Origin: a bacterium
GTDB lineage: Bacteria > Chloroflexota > Anaerolineae > Caldilineales > Caldilineaceae
Direction of reading: 5' to 3'
Assembly: GCA_016124945.1 (NCBI GenBank)
Contig: WGMT01000048.1
Span: 7,501 to 71,500 of the forward strand
DNA: 64,000 nt
Position 1 is the stretch's first letter; every line of letters starts with the position of its first letter. Below are positions 42,505 through 52,033 of this stretch, one piece after another. A program made the translations under genes and the position numbers. The notes under the pieces were generated by a model. It was not told the DNA's origin and searched no databases. It worked only from the letters and a program-made list of their open reading frames with translations.

Positions 42505-43848
42505 CTAGTACCCGCTGCTCACACGGCCCGCCCCATAGATCGGATCATTGCCCGGCTGGCCCAGATCCGCAGCACGACGTTGCATCTCGGCTTTCACCTG
42601 CGCCGGATGCATGGAGCCACCGTTTTCGGCCACAATCAGCGCAGCCACGCCTGCTGCATGCGGTGCTGCCATGCTCGTGCCTGCAGACCAGTACCAGGAA
42701 TTGAGAGCGCCTGTACTGAAGACCAGATCGAAGACCCAACAAGGACGTACGAGGCCGGCAATTAAACATGCCTCGTTGCCTGGGTAGACAAAGTCGCCGC
42801 CCGGCGCAGCCAGATCAATGCCGCTGCGGCCATAGTTGCTGTACGACGCCAAGTTATCAAGGTCTGCGTTGGCAGGATCAACGGCCCAACCAACCGGTGC
42901 AGTGGATGAGATCGAAATGGCATGTGGCATCTGCGCCGGGAAGACAGTCAGGCTCTTGTCTTTGTCGAGGTCGCGGCCATCATTGCCCGCGGCAGCGATC
43001 ACAGTGACCCCCTGCTGGTGAGCGTAAGAAATAGCTCGGTTCATCAACGAGCGCAACGCAGCCACCTCGTTCGAACCGATGCCCGCTCCCTGTGGAATGT
43101 CTGCGCCCAGGCTCATGTTGATTACATCCATACCGGGGTAGTTCGCCGCCCAAATGATGCCCTCAACAACATCTTCAAAGGAACCGGAACCATAGTTGAA
43201 GAGGACCTTCACCAGCACGAGATCGACTTCGGGCGCAACACCAATGCCACCGATCCCGTTGTCTGGTGATCCAATCGTACCCGCCACGTGCATACCGTGG
43301 CTGAAAATGCCGGTGGCATCATCAGTGTTGGGACCGTACTCAATACCTTCCCCAGTTGCGTCATACCAGGCGACAATGTTCGGAGCAAGATCAGGATGAT
43401 CAAGTTGGAAGCCTCCATCCAACACAGCCACTGTTGCGCCTGCACCACGTGAGCCTGCCGCCCAAGCCTCCGGCGCGTTGACAGCGTCGAGACCCCATTG
43501 CAGATCGAAGAAACGGTCATCGTCACCGCTGAACGGCGGGTTGGCAACATCTTCCACCGCAACACGTTCCACTGGTTGCGTCATCTGCACCAGGATATTT
43601 GGCACCACGGTGAAAGGACCCTTCAGGTCACTACGGAAATTGGGGTTGGCAGAAGAGGCAACAACAAGTCCAGCCTCAGAAACAACATTGGTGACTTCAC
43701 CTCCGGCGCGTGCAATCTGAGCAGTAAGATTGTTCGGGATCTGACCGTTGGCGATGATGAGATAAGACTGTGCGCCTTCCTGGGCATGAACAGGCGCTCC
43801 TACAAACAGAAACGTGAGTGTGAGAACTACAGCTATTACTTTACGCAT
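42505..43848 (-). CDS. Secreted subtilisin-family serine protease (S8)
   Basis: 447-residue exported protease. Signal peptide 1-22 ends '..GAPVHAQ'. An inhibitor-like propeptide runs to about 110. The catalytic triad is Asp in 'ATVAVLDGGFQLDHPD', His in 'FSHGMHVAGTIG' and Ser in 'SAGTSMAAPHAAGVAAL'; the oxyanion Asn is in 'VIAAAGNDGRD'. No C-terminal anchor is seen, so release outside the cell is expected. GGAGG lies 10 bases before ATG 43848. A GGT-rich microsatellite lies in the 5' leader, and CTACGCA heptads abut the stop. Confidence 0.94.
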   Translation of the reverse strand: MRKVIAVVLTLTFLFVGAPVHAQEGAQSYLIIANGQIPNNLTAQIARAGGEVTNVVSEAGLVVASSANPNFRSDLKGPFTVVPNILVQMTQPVERVAVEDVANPPFSGDDDRFFDLQWGLDAVNAPEAWAAGSRGAGATVAVLDGGFQLDHPDLAPNIVAWYDATGEGIEYGPNTDDATGIFSHGMHVAGTIGSPDNGIGGIGVAPEVDLVLVKVLFNYGSGSFEDVVEGIIWAANYPGMDVINMSLGADIPQGAGIGSNEVAALRSLMNRAISYAHQQGVTVIAAAGNDGRDLDKDKSLTVFPAQMPHAISISSTAPVGWAVDPANADLDNLASYSNYGRSGIDLAAPGGDFVYPGNEACLIAGLVRPCWVFDLVFSTGALNSWYWSAGTSMAAPHAAGVAALIVAENGGSMHPAQVKAEMQRRAADLGQPGNDPIYGAGRVSSGY

Positions 43849-43867
43849 CTAAAGTCATCCTCCATGA

Positions 43868-43913
43868 GGTGGTGGTGGTGAAGAGATGATGGTGGTGGTG
43901 GTGACAGTGGTGA
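43868..43913. repeat. GGT triplet microsatellite in the subtilase leader
   Basis: Runs of GGT (43868-43880 and 43888-43903, plus a further GTGGTG) lie 20-65 bases upstream of the minus-strand subtilase start. They could affect leader structure; length variation is likely. Confidence 0.85.
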
Positions 43914-44032
43914 CAAGAAACTGCTAGTGGATGGTAAGGAATAACTTATAGAATACGATATGTGTGTTTATTGTGTCAATGTGTTTAGTATGAGAATTAC
44001 GCTAGAAATTTAGGCACTTACCTACCCCACAC

Positions 44033-44143
44033 GAGCGGTCCTTATATGTTGAACGTGGACACACTGGTGCCGCCGAGCTACACGTCACCGCGGACAGCGA
44101 GACGTGGCTGTTCTCCGTCTTTGGCCGCCGTTTTTACTTGTGA
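44033..44143 (+). pseudogene. Remnant of an SCP2-domain gene paralogous to 40043-41386
   Basis: Read in one frame it encodes 'ERSLYVERGHTGAAEL', then 'HVTADSETWLFSVFGRRFYL' and a TGA. This aligns colinearly with the last part of the Fe-S/SCP2 protein ('DRSLRVKLGHTGAPDL', 'QVTADSKTWL' ... 'SAFGRCFPM'), except that about 28 residues between TWL and SxFGR are deleted. No start codon or upstream domain remains. It is a decayed second copy. Confidence 0.8.
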
Positions 44144-44266
44144 GTACGGGCAGGGGGTTGACTGAAAGCGCTCACTTATGGTTGAAGTGGTCGATACATG
44201 AGTTCGTTCTATCTCACAACCCTTGATCAAACCACACGGCCATTCCGACCAATTCCCCCAACGAGA

Positions 44267-44300
44267 TAATCGTCAATCGCAAATCGTCAATCGTAAATTG
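44267..44300. repeat. CAATCGT heptad tandem repeat
   Basis: Five consecutive 7-bp units (TAATCGT, CAATCGC, AAATCGT, CAATCGT, AAATTG) about 95 bases upstream of the giant gene's start. The rest of the 43914-44393 spacer holds the SCP2 remnant and nothing else recognised. Confidence 0.9.
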
Positions 44301-44393
44301 CCCCGGTCACGTTCCAGTCACGTTCCCTTGGTATCCTCTGCTGTAGACACGAGCCAGAACCACATACCTGCTACGGAAGAAGGAGGAATTCCT

Positions 44394-47300
44394 TTGGAAG
44401 GCCATCGACTTTGGACACTTTCATTGCTGACAATAGTCTGTGCTGCGGGCATTGGCCTGCTGGCGCTGCTGGTAACCACACAACCGGCGGCGGCGCAATC
44501 TTGTGCGGTGCCAGGCGGCTATAACACGCTCCAGGCCGCCGTGGACGACGGCAACTGTGCCGACATCACCCTGGCCGCGGGGACGTATACCGAAAATGTG
44601 ACGATCAACCGCTCGGTCACCATTCGCGGCGCGGGCGAAGGACAAACGCTCGTTGACGGCGGCGGCGCAGACCGCGTCTTCGTGATCGCGGCGGGCGTCA
44701 CCGTGGTGATCGAAGACCTTGCCATCGCCAATGGGTACGTCACCGCGCCGGCGCTGGACGCGGCGGCGCTGGGTGGCGGCATCTTCAACGAAGGTGAGCT
44801 GACGTTGCGCCGGGTCACCGTGCGCGACAACGTGGCCCAGGGCGGTGACGGCGCGCAGGGCGTGAGTGGCGGTCAGGGCAGCACCGGCAGCACCGGTTCA
44901 GCAGGCACCGACGCCGGTTGTGGCCTCTTCGGCTGTGATGCGTCTACGGCGGGCGGCACAGGCGGCACAGGCGGCAATGGTAGACCAGGCACCCTCGGCA
45001 GCACCGGCGGACCGGCCTTTGGCGCAGGGATCTTCAACAGCGGCACACTGGTGCTGGAAAGTACCTCTGTGCGCAACAACGAAGCCCTGGGCGGCAAAGG
45101 CGGCACTGGCGGTACAGGCGGCAAGGGTGGCACCGGTGGCCGCGGCGGCGCTGGCGGTGATAGCGATTACTGGGGCTGCAACGTAGCCCAGGGCAGCAAC
45201 GGCGGACGCGGCGGTACTGGTGGTCCTGGCGGCAAAGGTGGGCTGGGCGGCTATGGCGGTGCAGCCTACGGCGCGGGGATCGCCAACAGTGGCAGCCTTT
45301 CCATCGTGAACAGCAGCCTGGCCGATAACGTAACGACGGCGGGTGTGGGCGGCGATCCTGGCGCGGGCGGCGCCGGTGGGAATGGCGGCGCAGGCGGCAG
45401 CAAAGGGTCCACTGCGCCTACTTCGTTGAGCGGCTGCGGCAGCACCGATGCAGGGCCGGCCCCGAGCAATGGCGCTCCCGGTTCCACCGGATCAACCAAC
45501 CGTGACGGCGGCGCAGGCATTGCCGGCATCACCCAGGGCGGCGCACTCTACAACACCGGCGTCGTCACGTTGACGGGCAGCACAGTCTACAGCAACAGCG
45601 CCGTCTACGGAGGCGGCATCATGAACGACAGCAGCGGGCGCGTCACCGTGGACGAAGGCACTGTCTTCGAGCGCAACCGTGCCGTCGGCGCAGCCGGACA
45701 GCCGGGCAGCCTCATCGGCGCGGGCGGCGGCGGGGGGGGTGGCGCAGGCGTCGGCGGCGCCATCTACAACGGCGCAGATGCCTACCTGTCGATTACGGCA
45801 AGCACCCTCCGCTTCAACGAAGTCGTCGGCGGAGCGGGTGGACGCGGTTACAGCAACGGCGGCGAATTCGTCGGCGACGGTGGCCTCGGTGGCGGCGCTG
45901 CAGGCGGCAGCGGCGGCGTGGACAGCGGCGCAGGCGGCAACGGTGGTCGCTACAGCGGCGGCGGTGGCGGCAGCGGCTTCCGCGGCATGCCGGGCAACGG
46001 CGGTGCAGGTGGCTTCGGCGGCGGCGGTGGCGCAGCAGGTGGCAAGACTGATGGCGGAGCGGGCGGCACAGGCGGTGCGAGCGGCTACGGCGCCGGCAAC
46101 GGCAGCATCGGAGACAGCAGCGGTGCGGGCGGTGGTGGCGGCGGCGCAGGTTTCGGCGGCGGCATTGCCAACCACGGCGAACTGATCCTCTACAACAGTA
46201 CCGTCTACAGCAACACCGCCACCGGCGGCACCGGTGGCATCAGCGCTTTCGGCAATCGTCGTGGCGGCAGTGGACAGGGCATCGGCGGCGGCGTCTTCAC
46301 GGAAAAGTCGACCATCATTGTCAACACCACCATCAGCGACAACAACGCCGACCAGGGCGCAGGTCTCTTCCACGCTGGCGGCGCGGCCGTCATCCGTCAT
46401 AGCACACTGGCGAGCAACTACGGCAGCGCTGTGCAGAACTACGCCGGCAGCGTCACAAGCGGGCACACCCTCTTCGTCGATAGTGTGGAGAGCCCCAACT
46501 GCGTGGGCAGCATCACCAGTGAAGGCTACAGCCTGAGCAGCGACGATAGCTGCGGCTTCTCGGCGGCCAACAATTCACTGGCAAACGCCAACGCCGCGCT
46601 AGGACCGCTCCAGGACAACGGCGGCGCCACCCACACGCGGCGGCCCCTCAACGGCAGCGTCGCCATCGACGCCAGCCCCGTCGCCTGCACAGGGACGGAT
46701 CAACGTGGCGTGACGCGCACCCAATCGCTGCTCCCGGCGCAGGATCTACTCAAAGACGCCACAGGCAACTACTTCTCCTTCATCACGCCACCGGGAATCT
46801 GCGACATCGGCGCTGTAGAAGTGAGCCGTGCCGAAATGGCGAACTACGCTTCGGTCTGGGCCAAACTTTTTACCTGGAACCAGACGCTTTTCGAGATCGG
46901 TCACGCCTTCCGCACCGAAGATCTCACTCGCCCCGCCGAGGGCAAAATCACCACGCTAGACGACATCACCAAGGATTACCAATCGTTCAGCGACGGGCGA
47001 CTCTTCTATCGCTTCTGCGACGACCCCAGCAGCATGATCAGCGGCGAACGCTGCAATCCGTGGACAAGCGGTGGCAACGGCAACAACCTTAGCCAGTTCG
47101 CTTCGTGGGACGTGCACAACGTCCTGGCGCAGGCGCGCACCAACTACGCCACTATGATCGCGGCAGCCAACCCGAACGTGACAGTCTCGCTGGGTGGGCA
47201 ACAGGTCACCGCGCCGCTGCACACCGTCGCCATCTCCGGCACCGTGGAGACAGCACGCGAACTGGCCGCCATCCCCATGATCTACGGCGGCGAGTTCATG

Positions 47301-50300
47301 GTCGACGCCCTGCGCTACAACGTGGCGCAGCCCGGCCAGTCGGCGACGGCCATCTTGAACAACGAGATCAGCCAACTTCAAAAGGCGCACCAACAGTTCG
47401 GCTTCGCCGCCGCCATCCTCCAAAAGACGGCGGCAGGACCGGCAGCCGACGCCCTCACGCCTAAGGATCTGGAGACGCTGGCCATCGCCGCTGTCCGCCA
47501 GTCGGACGCGTTGCTCGAAATTGCCGAGCGACAGCGCCTGCTGGCCGAGGACACCGCCGCCCGTGACGCCATCCTGACGCTGCTGGCCGACGGCTACAGC
47601 GCGCTCTACGTGCAGGCCACCGCCTTCGCCGACGCCGTGAAGGGCTTCGACAACCCATCTACACAGGCGAACGAGGCGCGGCAGATCTTCCTCGACTCCG
47701 GCGGACCGGATCTCGTCTCGAACCTGGGGCGCATCTTGCAGATGGTAGAATCGATCCGCACCGAAGCCAACCCGCTGGGCTATGATCCCGGCTACGTGCC
47801 GCTGGCGACGTACGAAGATCTGCGCGATCGCATGCTCACCACCGGCGGCGGCGGTATCCTCGTCGATCTCGACGGCAAGGAGGCTGCGGCAGGGCAAGCG
47901 CAGCGCGACTTCGATCAGAACGGCCAGGTTCTGCAGGATCCCACCGGCGAACTCTACCGACTACGCCAGAGCTACAACGACGAGCTTGCCAGTTTGTGCG
48001 GCAGCGCCAATGCGCCTACCTTCCGTCCTTGCAGCAGCGGCAAGATGGCCATTAACTACCAGGATCTGGAAGCCGCTAGCGACGCCGTCTCTCTGGCCTG
48101 GCAGCGGGCGGCGGCCATCCCTAAGCTCATCGCCATCGAGGAGAACCGCTCGGCACGGGTGATCATGGAAATCCGCGGCGCGGCGACGGAGATCAACGCG
48201 CTGCAACTCTCCATTGCCAAGCTCGAAGGCTATCAGAAGATCACCACCGTGGCCGAAACCGACAAGATCTACGACGATCCCAACAACGATCCCAGCAATC
48301 CCATGGGCGGCGCCTACTGGCTCGACTTCGGCAAGGACGCTGTCTCCTGTCTGCTCTCGGGGGCGACGTTGGGTGCGCTGGGCGACGGCTGCCAGGGCAA
48401 CCTTGAGAACGGCTTCGACGCCATCGGCCAACTGGCCGGCATCGACACCGAAGACTACAAACTCGAAACCGTCACCGAGACGTGGAACCCGCAGGCTGAG
48501 GAGATTGCCAAGCTCGAAGGCATGCAGGATCTGCGCCGCGCTGAGCGCGACGCCCGCATCGAAGGGGTCAACAGCGCAGCGGAAGTGCAACGCCTGCTGC
48601 TGCAACAGTCGGATCTACTCATCGAGTATGAGATCGCGGTGTCGAAGCTGAACCGGGCCATCGCCGAGCGCAACCTGCTCATCGACCGCTACCGTTCGCT
48701 GCTCAGCCAGCGTCAACGCGCCGAGACCGACTATGTGGAGTTCATCAACAACCCGGCCTACCGCATCATCCGAGAGGACACCGCTCGCGAGGCTGACCTG
48801 GCGCTGAACCGGGCCAAACACTACGCCTACCTCACAGCGCGGGCGCTGGATTACAAGCTGCTGGGCGCGCTGGATCCCAGCAACGGCTACCAGGCGCTGA
48901 TCCCCTACGGCGACCTCTACCGGGCGCGCACCGCACAGCACATTCGCGACTTCTTGCAGAAGTTAGACGACATCAACATCGCCCTGCCCAATCCGCTGCG
49001 CAGCCCGCGCAACCTCTCCTACGCCGTGGACATGCTGGGGCTGACCAACGAACGGCTCAACGGGCTGTTGCCGTACACGGTGGATCCGTCCGCCGCCAAC
49101 TGGCCCACGGACGTGGCCGGCTGTAGCGGTGTGATCAACGAAATCAGCACGCTGCGCACCTGCCTCCTCCAGCAAAACCTGCGTGGCATGGTCACCACCA
49201 ATAGCGCCGTCACCGGGGACAGCATCGGCCAGACGCGGCTGCTCTTGCTCAACTTCGCCACGTCGATGGAACAGATTGATCCGTCGCGCATCCTGTGGAA
49301 CCAGCGCATCGCGCCGGTGAGCACCACCGCGCCAGGCTGCGGCAGCGGTTGCCAGGGGCTGGGGATCAACCTGATCACGGAGCAGAGTAACTACCCTGGC
49401 AGTAGTGTGCAGGTGCGCTTGACCCACAGCGGCGTCAGCAACTATCGCCGCCAGATCGGTCCTCGCCGCACCGACGTGGAGATCGTGCAATATAACCCTG
49501 GCCCCACGGCGGTGATCGGCCAGAGCATCCCGCAAGGCTTCCCACAGGACGGCACGACGACCGCCGTGCTCAATGCAGCCATCAACAACAGTGGCGGCTT
49601 CCCCATCGACTTCCTCAGCGGGTTGAGCGGGGCCGCCACCGACTGGCGGCTGGAGATCAACCTGTCCGCCGGTACCGAGCGCAACTTGCAGATCGCTCAG
49701 ATCCGCGACATTGTGATCCAGGTTGACATGCTGGCCTATCCTGTGCAGGGGACGGCGCGGGAGGTGGCCGAAGCGTGGTCGAACAGCCGCATCGCCCTCT
49801 TTAGCGGCGAAATCGACGAAGCGGAGGCGCAGCGTCAACTGTCCGCAGTGCAGGCCGAGTTGGACGCCATCGAGGCTGAGTTCCGTGCCATCCCGATTGG
49901 CAGGGAACAGGCTGTGGAGAGCGCCGACGTTCTGCTCCCACGCACCATCGCCGCCGAAGATTCGGTGGACGGCCCAATTGGTGGCTTGTACGAGGGGAGC
50001 TTCGCCCTCAACACACCGGCCAACTTGGGTGCGATTGACCTGGGCTTCACCATCACCCGCACCAACGGCGCGTTGACCGCCACGTTGTGCCCGTCCTGTA
50101 CGCCGGTGGTGACACAGCCGGTACCGATGACGGGCAACTTCGCCGAGAGCGGCGGCGTGGTCACGTCTTTCAGCCTGGCTTCAACCTCGTTCACACAGAA
50201 CGCCAACGGCCTGCCGGTGACACGCATCATCCGTCTTAGCGGCGAGGTGAGCGAGGATGGCGACGTGGTCCAGGGCGTCTACGAAGAAGAACTGCGCGGC

Positions 50301-50777
50301 CTGGGCGCGTCGCCCATCGTGGCGCAAGGACGTTTCATCGCCACGCGACGCACGAACCAGGAAGTCAACATCGATGCGCCGGGCAATGGGTCCCCGCAGT
50401 TGACCAATGACACGGCAACAACGGGCGAGGGGGAGTCTATCCTCATCAACGTGCTAGAGAACGACAGCGATCCCGACGGACAGGCATTGACCATCACCAG
50501 CGTGAGCAATCCATCTCACGGCACAGCCCGCATCGAAGGCGCACAGATCCGCTACACGCCCAACGCCGGCTTCAACGGGCAAGACAGCTTCATTTACACC
50601 GTCAGCGACGGCAACGGCGGCATCCGCAGCGCCAGCGTCCTTGTGAACGTGGGGCAGGTGGGCGGCTCTACGACGTTGTATCTGCCGGATGTGAACAGGG
50701 AGAGTGTCCCCGCGCAGGCGAACACGCCGGAGGAGGGGAATGTGATTTTCTTGCCGCAGGTGGGTGATGGGGAGTGA
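44394..50777 (+). CDS. Giant secreted Gly-rich beta-helix and helical-rod protein
   Basis: 2127 residues. A signal peptide ('LWTLSLLTIVCAAGIGLLAL', cleavage near 'AAAQS') follows a TTG start with AGGAGGA 6 bases before it; the longer ATG frame from 44223 passes through repeat DNA. Then comes a right-handed beta-helix start ('YNTLQAAVDDGNCADITLAA'), about 480 residues of extreme Gly-rich repeats interleaved with beta-helix rungs ('LYNSTVYSNTATGG'), and a roughly 700-residue helical region rich in coiled-coil-like segments. A beta-rich region ('DWRLEINLSAGTERNLQIAQ') faintly recalls Tc-toxin A subunits. Last is a cadherin/Ig-like domain ('NVLENDSDPDGQALTITSVS'), ending with 'LYLPDVNRE' and 'VIFLPQVGDGE'. 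No sortase motif. Probably an adhesin or surface-layer protein; function unproven. Confidence 0.85.
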   Translation: MEGHRLWTLSLLTIVCAAGIGLLALLVTTQPAAAQSCAVPGGYNTLQAAVDDGNCADITLAAGTYTENVTINRSVTIRGAGEGQTLVDGGGADRVFVIAAGVTVVIEDLAIANGYVTAPALDAAALGGGIFNEGELTLRRVTVRDNVAQGGDGAQGVSGGQGSTGSTGSAGTDAGCGLFGCDASTAGGTGGTGGNGRPGTLGSTGGPAFGAGIFNSGTLVLESTSVRNNEALGGKGGTGGTGGKGGTGGRGGAGGDSDYWGCNVAQGSNGGRGGTGGPGGKGGLGGYGGAAYGAGIANSGSLSIVNSSLADNVTTAGVGGDPGAGGAGGNGGAGGSKGSTAPTSLSGCGSTDAGPAPSNGAPGSTGSTNRDGGAGIAGITQGGALYNTGVVTLTGSTVYSNSAVYGGGIMNDSSGRVTVDEGTVFERNRAVGAAGQPGSLIGAGGGGGGGAGVGGAIYNGADAYLSITASTLRFNEVVGGAGGRGYSNGGEFVGDGGLGGGAAGGSGGVDSGAGGNGGRYSGGGGGSGFRGMPGNGGAGGFGGGGGAAGGKTDGGAGGTGGASGYGAGNGSIGDSSGAGGGGGGAGFGGGIANHGELILYNSTVYSNTATGGTGGISAFGNRRGGSGQGIGGGVFTEKSTIIVNTTISDNNADQGAGLFHAGGAAVIRHSTLASNYGSAVQNYAGSVTSGHTLFVDSVESPNCVGSITSEGYSLSSDDSCGFSAANNSLANANAALGPLQDNGGATHTRRPLNGSVAIDASPVACTGTDQRGVTRTQSLLPAQDLLKDATGNYFSFITPPGICDIGAVEVSRAEMANYASVWAKLFTWNQTLFEIGHAFRTEDLTRPAEGKITTLDDITKDYQSFSDGRLFYRFCDDPSSMISGERCNPWTSGGNGNNLSQFASWDVHNVLAQARTNYATMIAAANPNVTVSLGGQQVTAPLHTVAISGTVETARELAAIPMIYGGEFMVDALRYNVAQPGQSATAILNNEISQLQKAHQQFGFAAAILQKTAAGPAADALTPKDLETLAIAAVRQSDALLEIAERQRLLAEDTAARDAILTLLADGYSALYVQATAFADAVKGFDNPSTQANEARQIFLDSGGPDLVSNLGRILQMVESIRTEANPLGYDPGYVPLATYEDLRDRMLTTGGGGILVDLDGKEAAAGQAQRDFDQNGQVLQDPTGELYRLRQSYNDELASLCGSANAPTFRPCSSGKMAINYQDLEAASDAVSLAWQRAAAIPKLIAIEENRSARVIMEIRGAATEINALQLSIAKLEGYQKITTVAETDKIYDDPNNDPSNPMGGAYWLDFGKDAVSCLLSGATLGALGDGCQGNLENGFDAIGQLAGIDTEDYKLETVTETWNPQAEEIAKLEGMQDLRRAERDARIEGVNSAAEVQRLLLQQSDLLIEYEIAVSKLNRAIAERNLLIDRYRSLLSQRQRAETDYVEFINNPAYRIIREDTAREADLALNRAKHYAYLTARALDYKLLGALDPSNGYQALIPYGDLYRARTAQHIRDFLQKLDDINIALPNPLRSPRNLSYAVDMLGLTNERLNGLLPYTVDPSAANWPTDVAGCSGVINEISTLRTCLLQQNLRGMVTTNSAVTGDSIGQTRLLLLNFATSMEQIDPSRILWNQRIAPVSTTAPGCGSGCQGLGINLITEQSNYPGSSVQVRLTHSGVSNYRRQIGPRRTDVEIVQYNPGPTAVIGQSIPQGFPQDGTTTAVLNAAINNSGGFPIDFLSGLSGAATDWRLEINLSAGTERNLQIAQIRDIVIQVDMLAYPVQGTAREVAEAWSNSRIALFSGEIDEAEAQRQLSAVQAELDAIEAEFRAIPIGREQAVESADVLLPRTIAAEDSVDGPIGGLYEGSFALNTPANLGAIDLGFTITRTNGALTATLCPSCTPVVTQPVPMTGNFAESGGVVTSFSLASTSFTQNANGLPVTRIIRLSGEVSEDGDVVQGVYEEELRGLGASPIVAQGRFIATRRTNQEVNIDAPGNGSPQLTNDTATTGEGESILINVLENDSDPDGQALTITSVSNPSHGTARIEGAQIRYTPNAGFNGQDSFIYTVSDGNGGIRSASVLVNVGQVGGSTTLYLPDVNRESVPAQANTPEEGNVIFLPQVGDGE
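44830..46290 (+). repeat. Gly-rich GGxGG coding repeat
   Basis: About 1.4 kb of degenerate GGCGGC/GGTGGC triplet-based coding repeat inside the giant gene, encoding GGxGGxGG runs with Ala, Ser, Thr and Asn. It resembles the composition of mycobacterial PE_PGRS proteins, but that similarity is in composition only. Long open frames on the other strand here are composition artefacts. Confidence 0.9.
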
Positions 50778-50830
50778 GGCGTAGTGCGTGATGCGTAATT
50801 TGCTGAGTGAGTGAGCTTTTCAAGAGATCG

Positions 50831-50866
50831 AACACCGCGTGGACGAAGTGTTGTCCACGCGGTGTT
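50831..50866. terminator. Terminator between the giant gene and the convergent lipoprotein gene
   Basis: 14-bp perfect stem AACACCGCGTGGAC (50831-50844), 8-base loop, complement to 50866, then TTTATT. It lies 54 bases after the giant gene's stop. Confidence 0.9.
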
Positions 50867-50893
50867 TTTATTGCGTTGAGATTAGTCATCAAG

Positions 50894-52033
50894 TCAGGGC
50901 GAGCCGGGTAAGAGTTCTTCTACAAACAGATCAAGGACGGGCCAAAGTTCTCCTGTTTCAAAGTCAAACTCGTATAGCCCGTGGGCTGGATCCTCCCCCA
51001 TCATACGTCCGAAATTGGCGAAAATAAGTTTGCCATTTACCCACGCCATATCGTTGGGATACCACTCTGCTGGCCAGGGCCACCATTGTGTTTCGTCGGT
51101 GCCGAGATCTGTATGCATAAGCAACTGAGATGGGGAACCTTCGGCTGGTGATAGAAAGTGAAAAGTATAAAGCTGATCTTCATATAAAACGGATCGCCAA
51201 GGGCCAAGGAAAGGCAATTCCTTCTCAGTGATCGTGATTGGGTCCGTTATGTCCAATACAAACATCGTGCGTGTGTCGTCAGGGTTCTTTAAGCTATCAG
51301 GTGTATTGGTCAAATAGAACACACCTTCATGAGACACGATTGATCGAACATTCGCTGCCTCGATAGCAAAATCGCCAGCGATCGTTTGAGACGCCATATC
51401 AATTACGAAGGAGTTTTCGGAGTTATCACGGCCGTAGAGCACTAACATTGTGCCGCTACTTGCACTAATGTAGCCATTCCATTGATCCTCACCCCCAAGT
51501 TCAATAGTCTGAACGAGTTCGAGTGTGTTCAAATCAACCACGGCGACCTCTCCCCCTGTGCTGGGCAGACTACAGACAACAAAGGCGTAGCCATCAAAAA
51601 AGTGAATTCCATAAGCTGGATTACCACATAGACGCAAATACCGTTCGATTTCACCTTGGGGCGAGACAATGACAACAGGTTCTGCAGCGGGTCCAAGTGC
51701 AAATTTGGGATAGTTATAACGGTATCCAATCCAGAAACGACCTTGCGGGTCCACGTTTAAAGTGCTAGGCACACCGCTCGGCAGGATAGTTCGTTGGGTC
51801 ACCTGCCACGCATCCGTATCCACGACTTCAAGCTTATCGTAGGTGAACCGATTGGCGTCCCGAGGTGTCACCGACAGTACATACAACGGATGTTCCGGTG
51901 CAGGACCATACACGGTCACGTCGCCGTCTATGTAGGTTGGTAGCAGCAAGAGACTATTACAACCCGTGATGAACCAGGGCAGTGTCAACAACCCTATGAG
52001 CGTCCAGATTTGCTTCCGTAGGTGTTTGCTCAT
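50894..52033 (-). CDS. Lipoprotein with beta-propeller-like repeats
   Basis: About 379 residues. A signal peptide with lipobox ('LLTLPWFITGC') predicts a lipid-anchored cysteine at about residue 25. The body consists of repeated short beta-strand units such as 'VAVVDLNTLELVQTIELGG' and 'SFVIDMASQTIAGDF', typical of YVTN/WD40-like propellers. No catalytic motif is seen; ligand unknown. ATG 52033 has GGAG 8 bases upstream; an alternative start lies 30 bases earlier. It is a single-gene unit, with the convergent giant gene's terminator downstream. Confidence 0.8.
   Translation of the reverse strand: MSKHLRKQIWTLIGLLTLPWFITGCNSLLLLPTYIDGDVTVYGPAPEHPLYVLSVTPRDANRFTYDKLEVVDTDAWQVTQRTILPSGVPSTLNVDPQGRFWIGYRYNYPKFALGPAAEPVVIVSPQGEIERYLRLCGNPAYGIHFFDGYAFVVCSLPSTGGEVAVVDLNTLELVQTIELGGEDQWNGYISASSGTMLVLYGRDNSENSFVIDMASQTIAGDFAIEAANVRSIVSHEGVFYLTNTPDSLKNPDDTRTMFVLDITDPITITEKELPFLGPWRSVLYEDQLYTFHFLSPAEGSPSQLLMHTDLGTDETQWWPWPAEWYPNDMAWVNGKLIFANFGRMMGEDPAHGLYEFDFETGELWPVLDLFVEELLPGSP

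Noticed and set aside
44223..44393. ATG start at 44223 for the giant protein
   Set aside because: The first 57 residues derive from CAATCGT heptads and precede the signal peptide; TTG 44394 has an AGGAGGA site at ideal distance.
44830..46290. Mycobacterial PE_PGRS homology
   Set aside because: Shared only in Gly-Gly-x composition; no PE domain is present and the organism context differs.
45492..46466. Ala-rich minus-strand frame inside the giant gene
   Set aside because: Produced by the GGC/GGT triplet bias of the Gly-rich coding repeat.
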